Assembly: GCF_030144325.1 (NCBI RefSeq)
Contig: NZ_CP126307.1
Span: forward strand, 2,108,001 to 2,172,000
From: Bosea vestrisii
GTDB taxonomy: Bacteria; Pseudomonadota; Alphaproteobacteria; Rhizobiales; Beijerinckiaceae
Direction of reading: 5' to 3'
DNA: 64,000 bases
In this document: one piece after another, positions 27,199 through 37,500 of the stretch
Numbering within the stretch: position 1 is the stretch's first letter
How the letters are laid out: the number at the start of each line of letters is the position of its first letter
The notes under the pieces: generated by a model
Database searches by the model: none
The model's input: the letters and a program-made list of their open reading frames with translations, nothing else
Told to the model about the DNA's origin: nothing
Position numbers and translations under genes: made by a program

Positions 27199-28065
27199 TC
27201 ACTTGATTCCTGCGCGCATGAAACTCTGCACGAACTGGCGCTGGAACAGCAGGAAGCCGACCAGGAGCGGCGCCGAGGTCATCAGCGTCGCGGCGCAGAT
27301 CACCGCCCAGTCGATGCCCTGGTCGCTCGACGAGAACACCTGCAGGCCGACCGTCAGCGGCCGCGACTCGACCGAATTCGTCACCAGCAGCGGCCAGAGG
27401 AAGTTGTTCCAGTGATAGCTCACCGAGACCAGCCCGTAGGCGATATAGGTCGGCTTGGCGAGCGGCACATAGACCTTCATCAGCACCTGCAGCGGGCTGG
27501 CGCCCTCGACGCGGGCCGCGTCGTCGAGCTCCTTCGGCACGGTCTTGAAGGTCTGCCGCAGCAGGAAGATGCCGAAGGCCGAGGCGATATAGGGCAAGGC
27601 GATCGCCGGGATCGTGTCGATCAGGTTCACCCTGGCGAGGGTGCGGTAGTTCTCGACGATCAGCGCGTCGGGCATGATCATCAATTGCGCCAGGATCAGC
27701 GCGAAGGCGATGTCCCTCCCCCAGAAATCCTGCCGCGCCAGCGCGTAGGCCGCGAGCGTCCCCAGCACGAGCTGGAAGACGAGGATCATGGTGACGAGGA
27801 TGAAAGTGTTGAGGAAATAGCGCGCGAAAGGCGCGGCCGCCCAGGCGCGGGTGAAGTTGTCCAGCGTCAGCGGCGCGCTCAGCTCGAACCGGGTCGTGTA
27901 CTCGGCCGGATGGATCGCCGCCCACACGGCATAGGCCAGAGGCAGAATCCAGAGCAAGGCGAGCAGGATCGCGCCGGTCGATTCCAGCGTCAGCGCCAGG
28001 CCCTTCGGCGCGTAAGGATCGGGACGGCTGGTGGCCGCCGGCTGCGGTTGAGACGCGGCGCTCAT
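27199..28065 (-). CDS. Carbohydrate/glycerol-phosphate-type ABC permease, UgpE-like
   Basis: 288-residue inner-membrane permease of the MalG/UgpE group. Six hydrophobic segments and the coupling loop (LDDAARVEGASPLQVLMKVYVPL, of which DDAARVEGAS is the core) are present, and the C-terminal QRQFVQSFMRAGIK (xxFxxGxxxGxxK form) is typical. Its start overlaps the UgpA-like stop by 4 bases. Substrate may be glycerol-3-phosphate, a glycerophosphodiester or a sugar; the phosphatase neighbours support a phosphorylated ligand. Confidence 0.9.
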   Translation of the reverse strand: MSAASQPQPAATSRPDPYAPKGLALTLESTGAILLALLWILPLAYAVWAAIHPAEYTTRFELSAPLTLDNFTRAWAAAPFARYFLNTFILVTMILVFQLVLGTLAAYALARQDFWGRDIAFALILAQLMIMPDALIVENYRTLARVNLIDTIPAIALPYIASAFGIFLLRQTFKTVPKELDDAARVEGASPLQVLMKVYVPLAKPTYIAYGLVSVSYHWNNFLWPLLVTNSVESRPLTVGLQVFSSSDQGIDWAVICAATLMTSAPLLVGFLLFQRQFVQSFMRAGIK

Positions 28066-28940
28066 TGATAATGCGTCCTGCGTTCGAGCCAGCCGTACTG
28101 GACGAAGGCGACCAGCGCGAGCAGCAACAGGAGCACGCAGGTCAGCGCCGCCGCATAGGCGGTGTCCCAGAAGCCGAAGCCGACCTGGTAGATGTAGAAC
28201 AGCAGCAGTGTCGTCGCGTTGTCCGGGCCGCCGCGCGTCATCACGAAGATGTGGTCGATCATGCGGAAGGCGTTGATCACCGCATTGATCAGCACGAACA
28301 GCGTCGTCGGCATCAGCAGCGGGAACTGCACGCGCCGGAAGAAGGTCCAGCGCGAGGCGCCCTCGATCGCAGCCGCCTCGCCGAGGCTGGGCGGGATCGC
28401 CTGCAGCGCCGCGAGGTAGAAGATCATGAAGAAGCCGGCCTCCTTCCAGATCGCAACGACGGTAACGGCGTAGAGCGCCGTATCCTGCGACCCAAGCCAG
28501 TTGGTCGAGCGCCCGCCGAAGGCGCCGACGATCTGCTCGAGCAGGCCGTATTGCGGGGTGAAGAAGAACAACCAGATGTTGGCGACCGCGATCATCGGCA
28601 GGATAGTCGGGGTGAAATAGGCCATCCGGACCAGAGTGCGGCCGGCGATCCTGTCATTGACCCAGACCGCCATCAGCAAGGCGAGCGCGATCGAGGTCGG
28701 GATCGTGCCCATGGCGAACCAGAGATTGTTCGCCATCGCCTTCCAGAAGATCGGATCGGCCGCCATCTGCTGGTAGTTGTCGAGCCCGACGAAACGCGCC
28801 GGGCGGCGCGCCCGCGGGGTCGACATGAAGCTGTCGACGAAGCTCGCGATCGCGGGCCAGTGCGTGAACAGGGCCAGGCAAGCCATGGCCGGCAGCAAAA
28901 GCAGCCAGCCATGGATCGTCGCGGTCGCGCGGTTGGTCAT
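28062..28940 (-). CDS. Carbohydrate/glycerol-phosphate-type ABC permease, UgpA-like
   Basis: 292-residue permease of the MalF/UgpA group, partner of the UgpE-like subunit. Opens with a hydrophobic helix (WLLLLPAMACLALFTHWPAI is part of it), then FVGLDNYQQMAADPIFWKA and the coupling loop IPPSLGEAAAIEGASRWTFF. The FVMTRGGPDNATTLLLFYIY block near the C-terminus is highly characteristic of this group. Separated from the binding-protein gene by 4 bases. Confidence 0.92.
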   Translation of the reverse strand: MTNRATATIHGWLLLLPAMACLALFTHWPAIASFVDSFMSTPRARRPARFVGLDNYQQMAADPIFWKAMANNLWFAMGTIPTSIALALLMAVWVNDRIAGRTLVRMAYFTPTILPMIAVANIWLFFFTPQYGLLEQIVGAFGGRSTNWLGSQDTALYAVTVVAIWKEAGFFMIFYLAALQAIPPSLGEAAAIEGASRWTFFRRVQFPLLMPTTLFVLINAVINAFRMIDHIFVMTRGGPDNATTLLLFYIYQVGFGFWDTAYAAALTCVLLLLLALVAFVQYGWLERRTHYQ

Positions 28941-28944
28941 CGGC

Positions 28945-30234
28945 TCAGCGATAGGACTTCAGGATGCGCTCAGCTTCAGCCTGGGCGTCGGCCATCGCCG
29001 GGCCCGGCTGCTTCGTGCCGGTCAGGGCCGCCTGCAGGCCATCGTTCAGCGCCTTGGTGACGCGCTGGTTCTCATGCGTCGAGAGCTCGGCGACGGCGGT
29101 CGGCAGCTGGTCGCGGGCGACGAGGGCCTGCGGGAAATCGGCGACGTATTTCTTCATCGCCTCGGTCTCGTAGGCCGCCGGGGTCACCGCGACATAGCCG
29201 GTATCGGCGCTCCACTGCGCCGCACGCTCCGGCGTGGTGATCCAGCGCACGAACTTGAACGCCGCTTCCTGCTCGGCCGGGCTCGCCTTCTTGGAGAGGT
29301 AGAAATTGCCGCCGCCGGTCGGGCTGCCGGGCTTCTTGCCGGCGGGCAGGACGGCGACGCCGAAGGGGAACTTGGCGTTGGCCCTGACATTGGTGAGGTT
29401 GCCGGTGGTGGTCCACATCATCGCGACCTTCTTCTCGAAGAAGTCGCGCGGCGTGGTGCCCCATTCGACGATGCCGGGCGGGTGGACCTTGTGCTTCTGC
29501 GCCAGGTCGACCCAGTACTGCAGCGCCTCGACGACGCCGGGATTGGCATAATCGGTCTTGTCGCCGGCCGGATTGGCGAGGATCGCGCCGGCCTGCGTCG
29601 TCAGCCCCTGGAAGAGCCAGTAGGGGAAGCCGGAAGACGGGATCTGGATGCCCCATTGGCTGGTATTGCCGGCGGCATCGCGCTTGGTCAGCTTCTGCGC
29701 GAATTCGAGCTGCTGCGCCCAGGTCGTCGGCGGCTTCTCGGGGTCGAGCCCGGCCTCCTTGAACAGCTCCTTGTTCCAATAGAGCACCACCGTGGAACGC
29801 TGGAACGGGATGCCCCAGGTCTTGCCACCGGTCTGGCTGTTTTCCATGAAGCCGGGGAAGAAGCTCGACAGCCACTTCTTGTCGTCCTCGGTCTTGATGA
29901 AGGGATCGAAGGGAACGATCGCCTCCTCGTCGATCAGGGTGAACATGTCGGTCGAGAGCAGCACCGAGAGCACTGGCGGCGTGCCGCTCTTATGCGCGGT
30001 CAACGCCTTGACGATCGTCTCCTGATAGGTGCCGGCATAGATCGGCTTCACCTTGATGGTCGGGTTTTCCTTCTCGAAGCCGGCGGCATAGCTGTCGATC
30101 AGCTTGGTGATCGGCCCGCCGACGGCAACCGGATAAAAGAAGGAAAGCTCGGCCGATTGGGCGAGGACCGGTCTCGCCATGGCGAGCGAACCGGCCAGAG
30201 CCGCGGTGCTGCCCAGAAATTCACGCCTGTCCAT
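28945..30234 (-). CDS. ABC transporter substrate-binding protein, family 1, UgpB-like
   Basis: 429-residue periplasmic binding protein. Leader MDRREFLGSTAALAGSLAMA has a Tat-like RREFL motif and is cleaved near VLAQ. The mature part contains FFYPVAVGGPITKLIDSYAA, VKPIYAGTYQETI and WGIPFQRSTVVLYWNKELF, which resemble UgpB, the sn-glycerol-3-phosphate/glycerophosphocholine binder. Specificity is not proven. The gene is second in the operon, after the ATPase gene and a 54-base gap that carries a palindrome. Confidence 0.9.
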   Translation of the reverse strand: MDRREFLGSTAALAGSLAMARPVLAQSAELSFFYPVAVGGPITKLIDSYAAGFEKENPTIKVKPIYAGTYQETIVKALTAHKSGTPPVLSVLLSTDMFTLIDEEAIVPFDPFIKTEDDKKWLSSFFPGFMENSQTGGKTWGIPFQRSTVVLYWNKELFKEAGLDPEKPPTTWAQQLEFAQKLTKRDAAGNTSQWGIQIPSSGFPYWLFQGLTTQAGAILANPAGDKTDYANPGVVEALQYWVDLAQKHKVHPPGIVEWGTTPRDFFEKKVAMMWTTTGNLTNVRANAKFPFGVAVLPAGKKPGSPTGGGNFYLSKKASPAEQEAAFKFVRWITTPERAAQWSADTGYVAVTPAAYETEAMKKYVADFPQALVARDQLPTAVAELSTHENQRVTKALNDGLQAALTGTKQPGPAMADAQAEAERILKSYR

Positions 30235-30255
30235 GTCTCACACTCCCCTTTGTAC

Positions 30256-30270
30256 GGCGTTTTAAACGCC
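30256..30270. promoter_or_regulatory. Inverted repeat in the ugpC-ugpB-like intercistronic gap
   Basis: GGCGTTT (30256-30262) and AAACGCC (30264-30270) are perfect inverted arms around one base, located 22 bases upstream of the binding-protein start. It may be an operator or an intercistronic hairpin that adjusts expression of the abundant binding protein. No T-run follows on the minus strand, so it is not a standard terminator. Confidence 0.4.
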
Positions 30271-30288
30271 TTGGTTGTTCAGGCGTCG

Positions 30289-31329
30289 TCAGTCGAGGAC
30301 GAGCCTTTGCTCGGTCTTCAGGTCGAACCAGTGCACCGCCGCCTGCGACAGCCTGATATGGACCCGGTCGCCCGCCGCGGCGCGAACCTTTCCGGGCCGG
30401 CGCACGATGAAGGGCTGACCGTCGATACGGGTCTCGACCAGCGTGTCGGCGCCGAGATATTCGACGGCCACGACATCGGCCGCGATGCCGGCATCGGTGA
30501 GCTCGGTCATCTCGGGCCGGATGCCGACCGCAAGCGAGCCCGGCTCGGCATGAGCCGGCGGCGAGAGGCCAGTGCCGCCGCTCGCCAGAATGGAGGCGAG
30601 CGGGATGACGTTCATCGGCGGCGTGCCGACGAAGCGCGCGACGAAGATCGTCGCCGGATTCTCGTAGAGCTGGTCGGGCGGAGCATCCTGCTCGATCCGT
30701 CCGTTTCGCATCAGCACGACCTGGTCGGCCATGGTCATCGCCTCGACCTGATCATGCGTGACATAGACCATGGTGATGCCGAGGCGCTGTTGCAGCTCGC
30801 GGATTTCGCGACGCATCTCGACGCGCAGCTGAGCGTCGAGATTGGAGAGCGGCTCGTCCATCAGGCAGACCGGCGCCTCGGCGACGATGGCACGGCCGAG
30901 CGCGACACGCTGCTGCTGGCCACCGGAGAGCTGGGAGGGCTTGCGCTCGAGCAGGCCGGCGAGCCCGAGGATCGAGGCGGCGCGGGAGAGCCGCTCGTCG
31001 CGATCCGCGCGCGACACCTTCCGCACCTTCAGTCCGAACAGGATGTTCTCCGCCACAGACAAATGCGGGAACAGCGCATAGTTCTGGAACACCATGGCGA
31101 TGCCGCGTTGCGACGGAGCCGCACGGGTGACGTCGCGCCCGCCGATCGCGATCGTGCCGGTGCTGCTGTCCTCCAGCCCGGCGATCAGCCTGAGCGTGGT
31201 CGACTTGCCGCAGCCGGAGGGGCCGAGCAGCGCGACGAGCTTGCCGCCCTCGACGGTGAAGCTGACATTATCGACGGCGGCTGCGCCGCCCCAGCTCTTC
31301 GAAACGGCCTTGAGCTCTACCGAAACCAT
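30289..31329 (-). CDS. ABC transporter ATPase, UgpC/MalK-like
   Basis: 346-residue ATPase with an N-terminal nucleotide-binding domain and a C-terminal regulatory TOBE/OB part. Walker A GPSGCGKST at about 38-46, Q-loop MVFQNYALFPHL, signature LSGGQQQRVALGRAI, Walker B VCLMDEPLSNLDAQLR and switch YVTHDQVEAMTMAD are all canonical. The C-terminus includes LAVGIRPEMTEL, the TOBE marker. ATG 31329 (MVSVELK) chosen over an upstream start. First gene of the operon, unlike most ugp operons where the binding-protein gene is first. Confidence 0.93.
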   Translation of the reverse strand: MVSVELKAVSKSWGGAAAVDNVSFTVEGGKLVALLGPSGCGKSTTLRLIAGLEDSSTGTIAIGGRDVTRAAPSQRGIAMVFQNYALFPHLSVAENILFGLKVRKVSRADRDERLSRAASILGLAGLLERKPSQLSGGQQQRVALGRAIVAEAPVCLMDEPLSNLDAQLRVEMRREIRELQQRLGITMVYVTHDQVEAMTMADQVVLMRNGRIEQDAPPDQLYENPATIFVARFVGTPPMNVIPLASILASGGTGLSPPAHAEPGSLAVGIRPEMTELTDAGIAADVVAVEYLGADTLVETRIDGQPFIVRRPGKVRAAAGDRVHIRLSQAAVHWFDLKTEQRLVLD

Positions 31330-31512
31330 TCGCGACCCGGCCATCCCCAGCAATTTGTCGTGAGCCGGCGCAAAAATCCGACCTGCCGGCTACGCGCCGA
31401 GGCGCGAGCATGATGCCAAAAACCACGCTGATACAAGAGCGCGCCCGTACGGGTCCGCACGCTCCAATGCGATTTCAAACAAACGGCCGAACCTTGCCAG
31501 CACCCTGTTCCG
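31330..31512. other. Short intergenic region after the autotransporter gene
   Basis: 183 bases separating the autotransporter stop from the ugpC-like start, both on the minus strand. It contains the palindrome CCCGTACGGG at about 31444-31453 but no recognisable terminator with a T-run and no PhoB-type CTGTCAT repeat. The promoter for the Ugp-like operon should lie here but boxes are not clear. Confidence 0.3.
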
Positions 31513-34500
31513 TCAGAACCTGACCGCGAGCCTGGCATTGAAGGCGTGGTCGGTAGCCCGCTGCGCGAGCTGGCCGTCATAGGAGAGCGCGATTTCGGCG
31601 CTGGGCGTGAGGTTCAGTGCCAAACCTGCACCGACGACGAGCGCATCCCGTGCGATCGGAACGCCCGCGATCGAGAATGGCGACCCGCCCGTAAAGCTCT
31701 GCAACGACAACGGGGTGACATCGCCTGCGGCGCGGCGCCAGCCGAGCGTGGTGTCGAACCGCACAGGCAGGCTGCCGAGGTCGAAACCGATCTGCACGCG
31801 CAGGCCCAGCGTCGCGAAGGCAACCGCGGTGGTCTGCGTCTTGGCCGAGAGCGCGGCGACACCGCCGGTCTCGGTAAAGGCGCCGCTGCGCAGGTTGACA
31901 TAGGCGAGATTGGCGAAGGGCTCGAATGCGGCCGGGCCGAGATCGAACCGGTAGGCGATCTCGCCGAAGGCCTGGAGGCTGCGGGCATCATAGCCGGACT
32001 TCAATGTCTCGCCGAAGCCCGGGAAGGAGACGGTGCGCCGCGTCGACAGCTCGTGCCAGGCATAGGTCAGCCCGCCGGTCAGGCGGAAGCGATCGAAGCG
32101 GGCACCGCCATAGAGGCCGACATGGTAATTGTCCGCCTCGCCGCGGGAGAGGCGCTTGGCCACCTCGAAGGTCGAGCGCGAATAGCCGGCGGCGATGCCG
32201 ATCCGTGCATCCTGCGCCGCCGCGATGTCGAAGCCGGCGACCAGACCATTGTTCGAGCGGGTCAGCGAAGCGGCATTGCCGTCGCCCCGCGTCTGGCCCC
32301 AGGAACCGAAGCCGCGGGCCCAGAGCGCAAAGCTCTCCGCCGATCCCGCCGACACCGCGCCCTTGCTGGAAGCATAGGCCAGCGTCGCGATGCGCGGCGC
32401 CCCGATCCCGTCAAAGGCGGCACGGACCCGGTCGGAGACGGCGCTGCGGGCGATGCCGCTGCCCTCGATCACGGCCGTCTTGGCTGACGCGTGGATCTCG
32501 CCGGAGAGGCTGTCATAGGCGCGCCTCGCCTCGCCTTCGTCGCGCAATTGCGTGAAGCTCAGCCAGAGCGGGCTGGTATCGCCGAGGCTCTCCAGGCCAA
32601 GCGCGGTCTGCACCTGATTACGCGTTTTCGCGATCGATGCGAACTGCAGGTCATTACGCAGCAGGGTCAGCGTGACGCTGGTCGCGTCATAGTCCAGCGA
32701 GGGGTCGAGGAAGAGATAGCGCGAGGTGACGTCGTCGAAGCGGCCGTCGACGCCCTGCGCCGCCGTCAGGATGGTGTAACGCTGGTTTGCCCAGTAATTG
32801 CCGTCTTCGCCGAGATGGATGACCGATCCGCCCGAAAGCCGCGCCTTGCCGCTGGCGCGGATCAGGTCGCTCGACGTGCCGTCCGGGCTGACCTCGACCT
32901 CATAGGCCGCGCCGCGCGCGAAGCCGATGTCGCCGGCGACCGTGAGCGTGCCGATCGAGTTGCCCGGCGCGATCGTCGCGCCGGAGCGGATCATGGTCGC
33001 CCCGACCGTGCCATTGCCCTGCAGCCGGGCGCCCGCGTGCACATCGAGCTCGCCGCCGAGCGCGCCGTTGACGACGAGCCTGCCGGCGGAGACCGTCGTC
33101 GCGCCGGCAAAGCCCGAGCTGTCGCCGGTCAGTTCGAGGCCGCCCCTGCCGGCTTTGGTGAACCGGCCCGCTCCGGAGAACACGCTCGCCAAACTGGCAT
33201 CGCCCTGCTGGTTGAAGATAACCGCGCCATTGTTGGCGATGTTGCCGGAGATCGAGGCGGCATCGCCAACGAGCGTGCCCGCCGTCACGATCGTGTTGCG
33301 GTAGAAACTAGAGCTGGTCAGCGTCAGCGTGCCGGCGCCGGTCTTGATCAGGTCGCCCTGGCCATAGACGCCGCCACTGAGCGTCGCATCATGGCCGTTG
33401 GTATCGAAGGTGCCGTTGCCGATCAGCAGCATGGTGCGGTCCGTATTGAACGAAGCGCCGAAGCGCAGCGCACCACCGAGGAAGCTGATTGCGGTTCCGC
33501 TGGCGCCGAGATTGCCGTCGGCCGAAACCTCGAGCGTGCCGGCCTGGATCAGCGTGCCGCCGGAATACGAGTTGGTGCCGGTCAGGGTGGTCGTACCGGA
33601 GCCGGACTGCGCGACGACGCCGCTGCCGGAGATGGCGCCGCCGAAGCTGTAGTCGTTCGCGCGATTGAAGCTCAGGACAGCGTTGTTGACGACATTGCCG
33701 GCGAGCTCGCCGGTCGTGCCACCATCGCCGATCTGCAGCATGCCGGCCGCGACCGTCGTACCACCGGTATGGATTGCGCTGCCGGTCAGGACGAGCGTGC
33801 CCCAGCCCGCCTTGATCAGGCTGCCGGGACCGGTGAGGTCGCCGCCAATGGCGAAGGTCGTGCCGATCTGCGTAGCAATCGTCGCGGCGCCGTCGAGGAA
33901 GAAGCTGCGGCTGCTGCTGATGTCGGCGAGCGTCGCCAGCCGGGCGTTCGAGATCAGGATGGGCGGGCTGGAGGCTGCGCCGAGATTGGCGTCGGCGACG
34001 ATGGCGAGCGTGCCGCCGAGGATCGCGGTTCCGCCGCTCTGGGTGTTCGTGCCGGTGAGCAACAGCGTGCCGGCTCCGTCCTTGAAGAAGGTACCCGTGC
34101 CGGTGATCCTCCCGGCATAGAGGCTGTCATCGCTCTGGTCGACCGTGAGGTCAGCGCCGCCGAGTGCGACCTCGCCGCCGCTGCCGGCGAGGAAGCGCAT
34201 GCCGAGATTGTAGCCGCCGAGGTCGAGCTTGCCGCCGGTCAGGACCCAGTCGGTCATCGTCGGCAGCGCGCCGGCACTGTCGGCCCGGATCGTACCGGCG
34301 CTGATCAGGGTCCCGCCCGCCCAGCTGCCGGTGCCGGAGAGGGCGAGCGTGCCATCGCCCCATTTGATCAGCCCGCCCGGGCCGCTGACCGCGCCGCTCA
34401 GGGACAGCGTCGTACCGGCGGCGGTCTCGATCGCACCGGTGTCGCGCAGGGTGACGGCGCGGGCCGAGGTGATGTCGGCCGTCGTGTGCAGCGCGCCGTC

Positions 34501-37500
34501 GTCGAGCGTCACGCCGCCGCTCGCGGCACCGAGATTGGCGTCGGCCGAGATCTGCAAGGTGCCGCCCGAGATGATGGTGCCGCCGCTGTAGCTGTTGGCG
34601 CCGGACAGGATCAGCCTGCCATCGCCGGTCTTCTCGAGCCCCTCCGTGCCGGTGACGGTGACCGCGAGCGTCGCGGTCTCGCCATCGAGCACGCGAAGCT
34701 CCGGCGTGGTGACGACAAAGCCGCCATTATTGTAGCCGTGCAGGTTGAGGCTGCCGCCGGCGCCACCGACCAGTGTGTAGCTGCCGCCGACGAACTGCAG
34801 GCCGACCGCGTTCTGCTGGCCGTCCAGGGTGATCGTGCCGCCCGGGCCGCGGAAGACGCCATAGGCGCCGCCCCATTGCACCGGCGTCGAACCGCCGAGG
34901 TCGAACCAGTTCGGATTGGCGGCGTTCCAGGTGCCCGAGGCGCCGCCGGCCGTCGTCGTGCCCCAGAGCTGCAGGATGTTGAGCCCGTTTGCGGTGACAA
35001 GGACGTCGACCTTGCCGCTCTGCGAGGTGTCAGGCGTGTAGGTATAGGCCACCGGGCTCGTGACCGGGGTGCTACCGATGACGAGGCCGCTGCCCGAAAG
35101 GCTGCCGCTATAGCTGACGACGCGGTGATAGCCGATGTTCGGCTGGCTTCCGCCCGACAGATCGACCGTGCCGCCATTGAGGGAAAGGTCGGTCGTCCGC
35201 GTCGTCGCCGAACCGAGGCCGGGCGTATCGGCGCTCGCCATCCGGTAGGCGTAATGGCTGCCGGCGTTCAGCGTCAGCCTGCCGTCGACGAGCAGCGCCG
35301 GCCCATCTGACGGGCGCACCGTGCCGCCGCTCTCGACCGTGAGATTGCCGCCCACCGTGAGCGAGGTCTTGCCCGACGGCGCCAGCGTCCCGCCGGCATT
35401 GATCGTGGTCGCGCCGATCGCGCCTTCGCCCTCGACCCGGCCGCTATTGTTGATCGCCACCGTGCCGCCAAGCCGCGCGCTGCCCGCCAGGCGCAAGGTG
35501 CTGCCCGCGACCGTCGTCGCGCCCGAAAACCCCGAGCTGTCTCCGCTCAGGATCGTCGTGCCAGCGAGGACACCGATCGCCCCGGCGCCGGAGATCGCGC
35601 TCGAGAACGCGTAGTCGCTAGCGGTGTGGTTGAAGACCAGCGCACCGGCACCGGCGCCGAAGCGGATGTCTCCCTCGAGTGCTCCGGGGGCAACCGCAGC
35701 CTGTCCCGCCGCAGCGCCGATGATGACCGTGCCCGAGCTGCCGGCCATCCTGGCGACGTCGATCCGCTTGCCGGGCCCTGGCCCAGCCCCGCCGCCATCG
35801 GAGAGCGTCAGCGTGCCGCTGCCGGACGCGCCGACCGTGAATGTCGTCGCGATCAGGCTGGATCCCGGACCGGTGACCAGCGCCGAGCCTGTGCCGTTCT
35901 CACCGAGCACGAGCTCCCGAGCCCCGACATGCGATCCATTGCCCGTGACGCTGATCGCACCGGCTCCTCCGGCCGCCGCCGCGGTGGTGATCAAACCGGC
36001 TTGAACGGTTCCGCCATTGGCGACGGTGAGGCTGCCCTGGCCTTCATCTCCAATGGCGAGCCGGCTCCCGACAGTCCACGTCGCCCCGGGCCCGGTGACG
36101 TCGACGGCCGCAACCGCGCCTGGAGCGTTCGTGATGTGGGCGTTCGCAGCCGTCAGTTGCGCTCCCGGCGCAAAGACGAGTGTACCGACATCGATCGCCA
36201 TGTTGCCGACGCGGGCAGTCGCAGCGCCCGAGAGCGTCCAGGTGCTCGCACCGCTCTTGTTGAAATCCAGGAAGCCCTGATATTGCGAACCCAGTCCGCG
36301 CAGATCGAAGCTCGCATTCACCGCGCCGCCCAGGACGAGCGTCGCATTGCTGCCGCCGGTCGCCTTGCCGACGAGATTGTATCCTGCTTGCAATTCGACC
36401 GAGTTACCGCTGCCGTTGAGGGCGATCGCCGCGCCCTGAGAGCCCGGAACGAAGCCCTGGCTGCCGCCACCGCGAACCTCGCCCGCAATCGTCAGCGATG
36501 TGCCACCACCGGTCACGTCGATGCCGGACCCGCCGGCGCCGCCACGGCCGCTCGATGATTGCTGGCCGAGGCCGCCGAGCCCGCCGGCGACCTGCCCGCC
36601 GCCCTGGATCGTGATGGTGGCCTGACCGTCGACAAAGATGCCGTTGCCTCCGGGGGCTCCGAACGTCGCATAGCTGGCATTGCCGCCACCACCACCGGTC
36701 ACGATTCCGCCCACCGTAATCGTGGCGGAACCCGTCACATGGATGCCGTCACCCCCCATTCCAGCCGCGCCGCCGTAACCTTCGCGGCCACCATTGCCGC
36801 CCCGCGCGCGGCTATTGGATGCCAGCGTGATGATCGTGCTGCCACCGAAGCGCCCGTCGACTTCGATGCCTGAGCCGCCGCGACCGCCGTTTCCGCCGTT
36901 TCCGAAATTGCCGCGATTGCCGTCCGGCATGCCGCCGTAGCCGTGGCCGGAACCGCCGTCGCCGCCACCTCCGCTATCCCCGCCATCGCCTCCATTCCCG
37001 CCCTGAGCAGTGGTCGCGAAGAGACTGATCTGCCGGCCATACAACGACAGAAGTCCAGCACCGCCGGAGCCGCCGTCGCCGCCGGAGCCACCGGGGCCGC
37101 CATCGCCTGGGTACATGCGGATCGGTATGCAGCCCCTGCCTGCCGGAAGGCAGACTTGCGTCTCATAGCCGCCGGAACCATGCCCGCCATCTCCGCCATT
37201 TCCGCCCCGGCCGCCATGGCCGCCTTGGAGAGTCGCATTGGTGGTCGTCACGATGAGGTTGGACGGCGCTATCCAATGAAACCCGCCTGAAAATGGGCTG
37301 TAGGTGAGTTGCTGGCCGGGAAGTGTTAACCCCGCTGCGCCGCCGCCGCCGCCGCCACCACCGCCGCCGCCTGCGCCCCCATGCCCGATGAAAGGATCCC
37401 TATAGGAGTTGCCTCCCGTCCCTCCGTTCCCGCCATCACCGCCATGGCCACCTACCAGGCTGATCGTCTGGCCCGCGGTCAGCGATTTCCCGTAGAAATC

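Noticed and set aside
28777..31413. Open frame of 878 codons on the + strand across the Ugp-like genes
   Set aside because: It crosses several real genes and gaps in antisense and shows no recognisable motif.
32491..35310. Open frame of 939 codons on the + strand inside the autotransporter gene
   Set aside because: Composition is Arg/Ala/Asp-rich without domain features, and it is fully opposite a recognisable protein. High GC content makes such shadow frames common.
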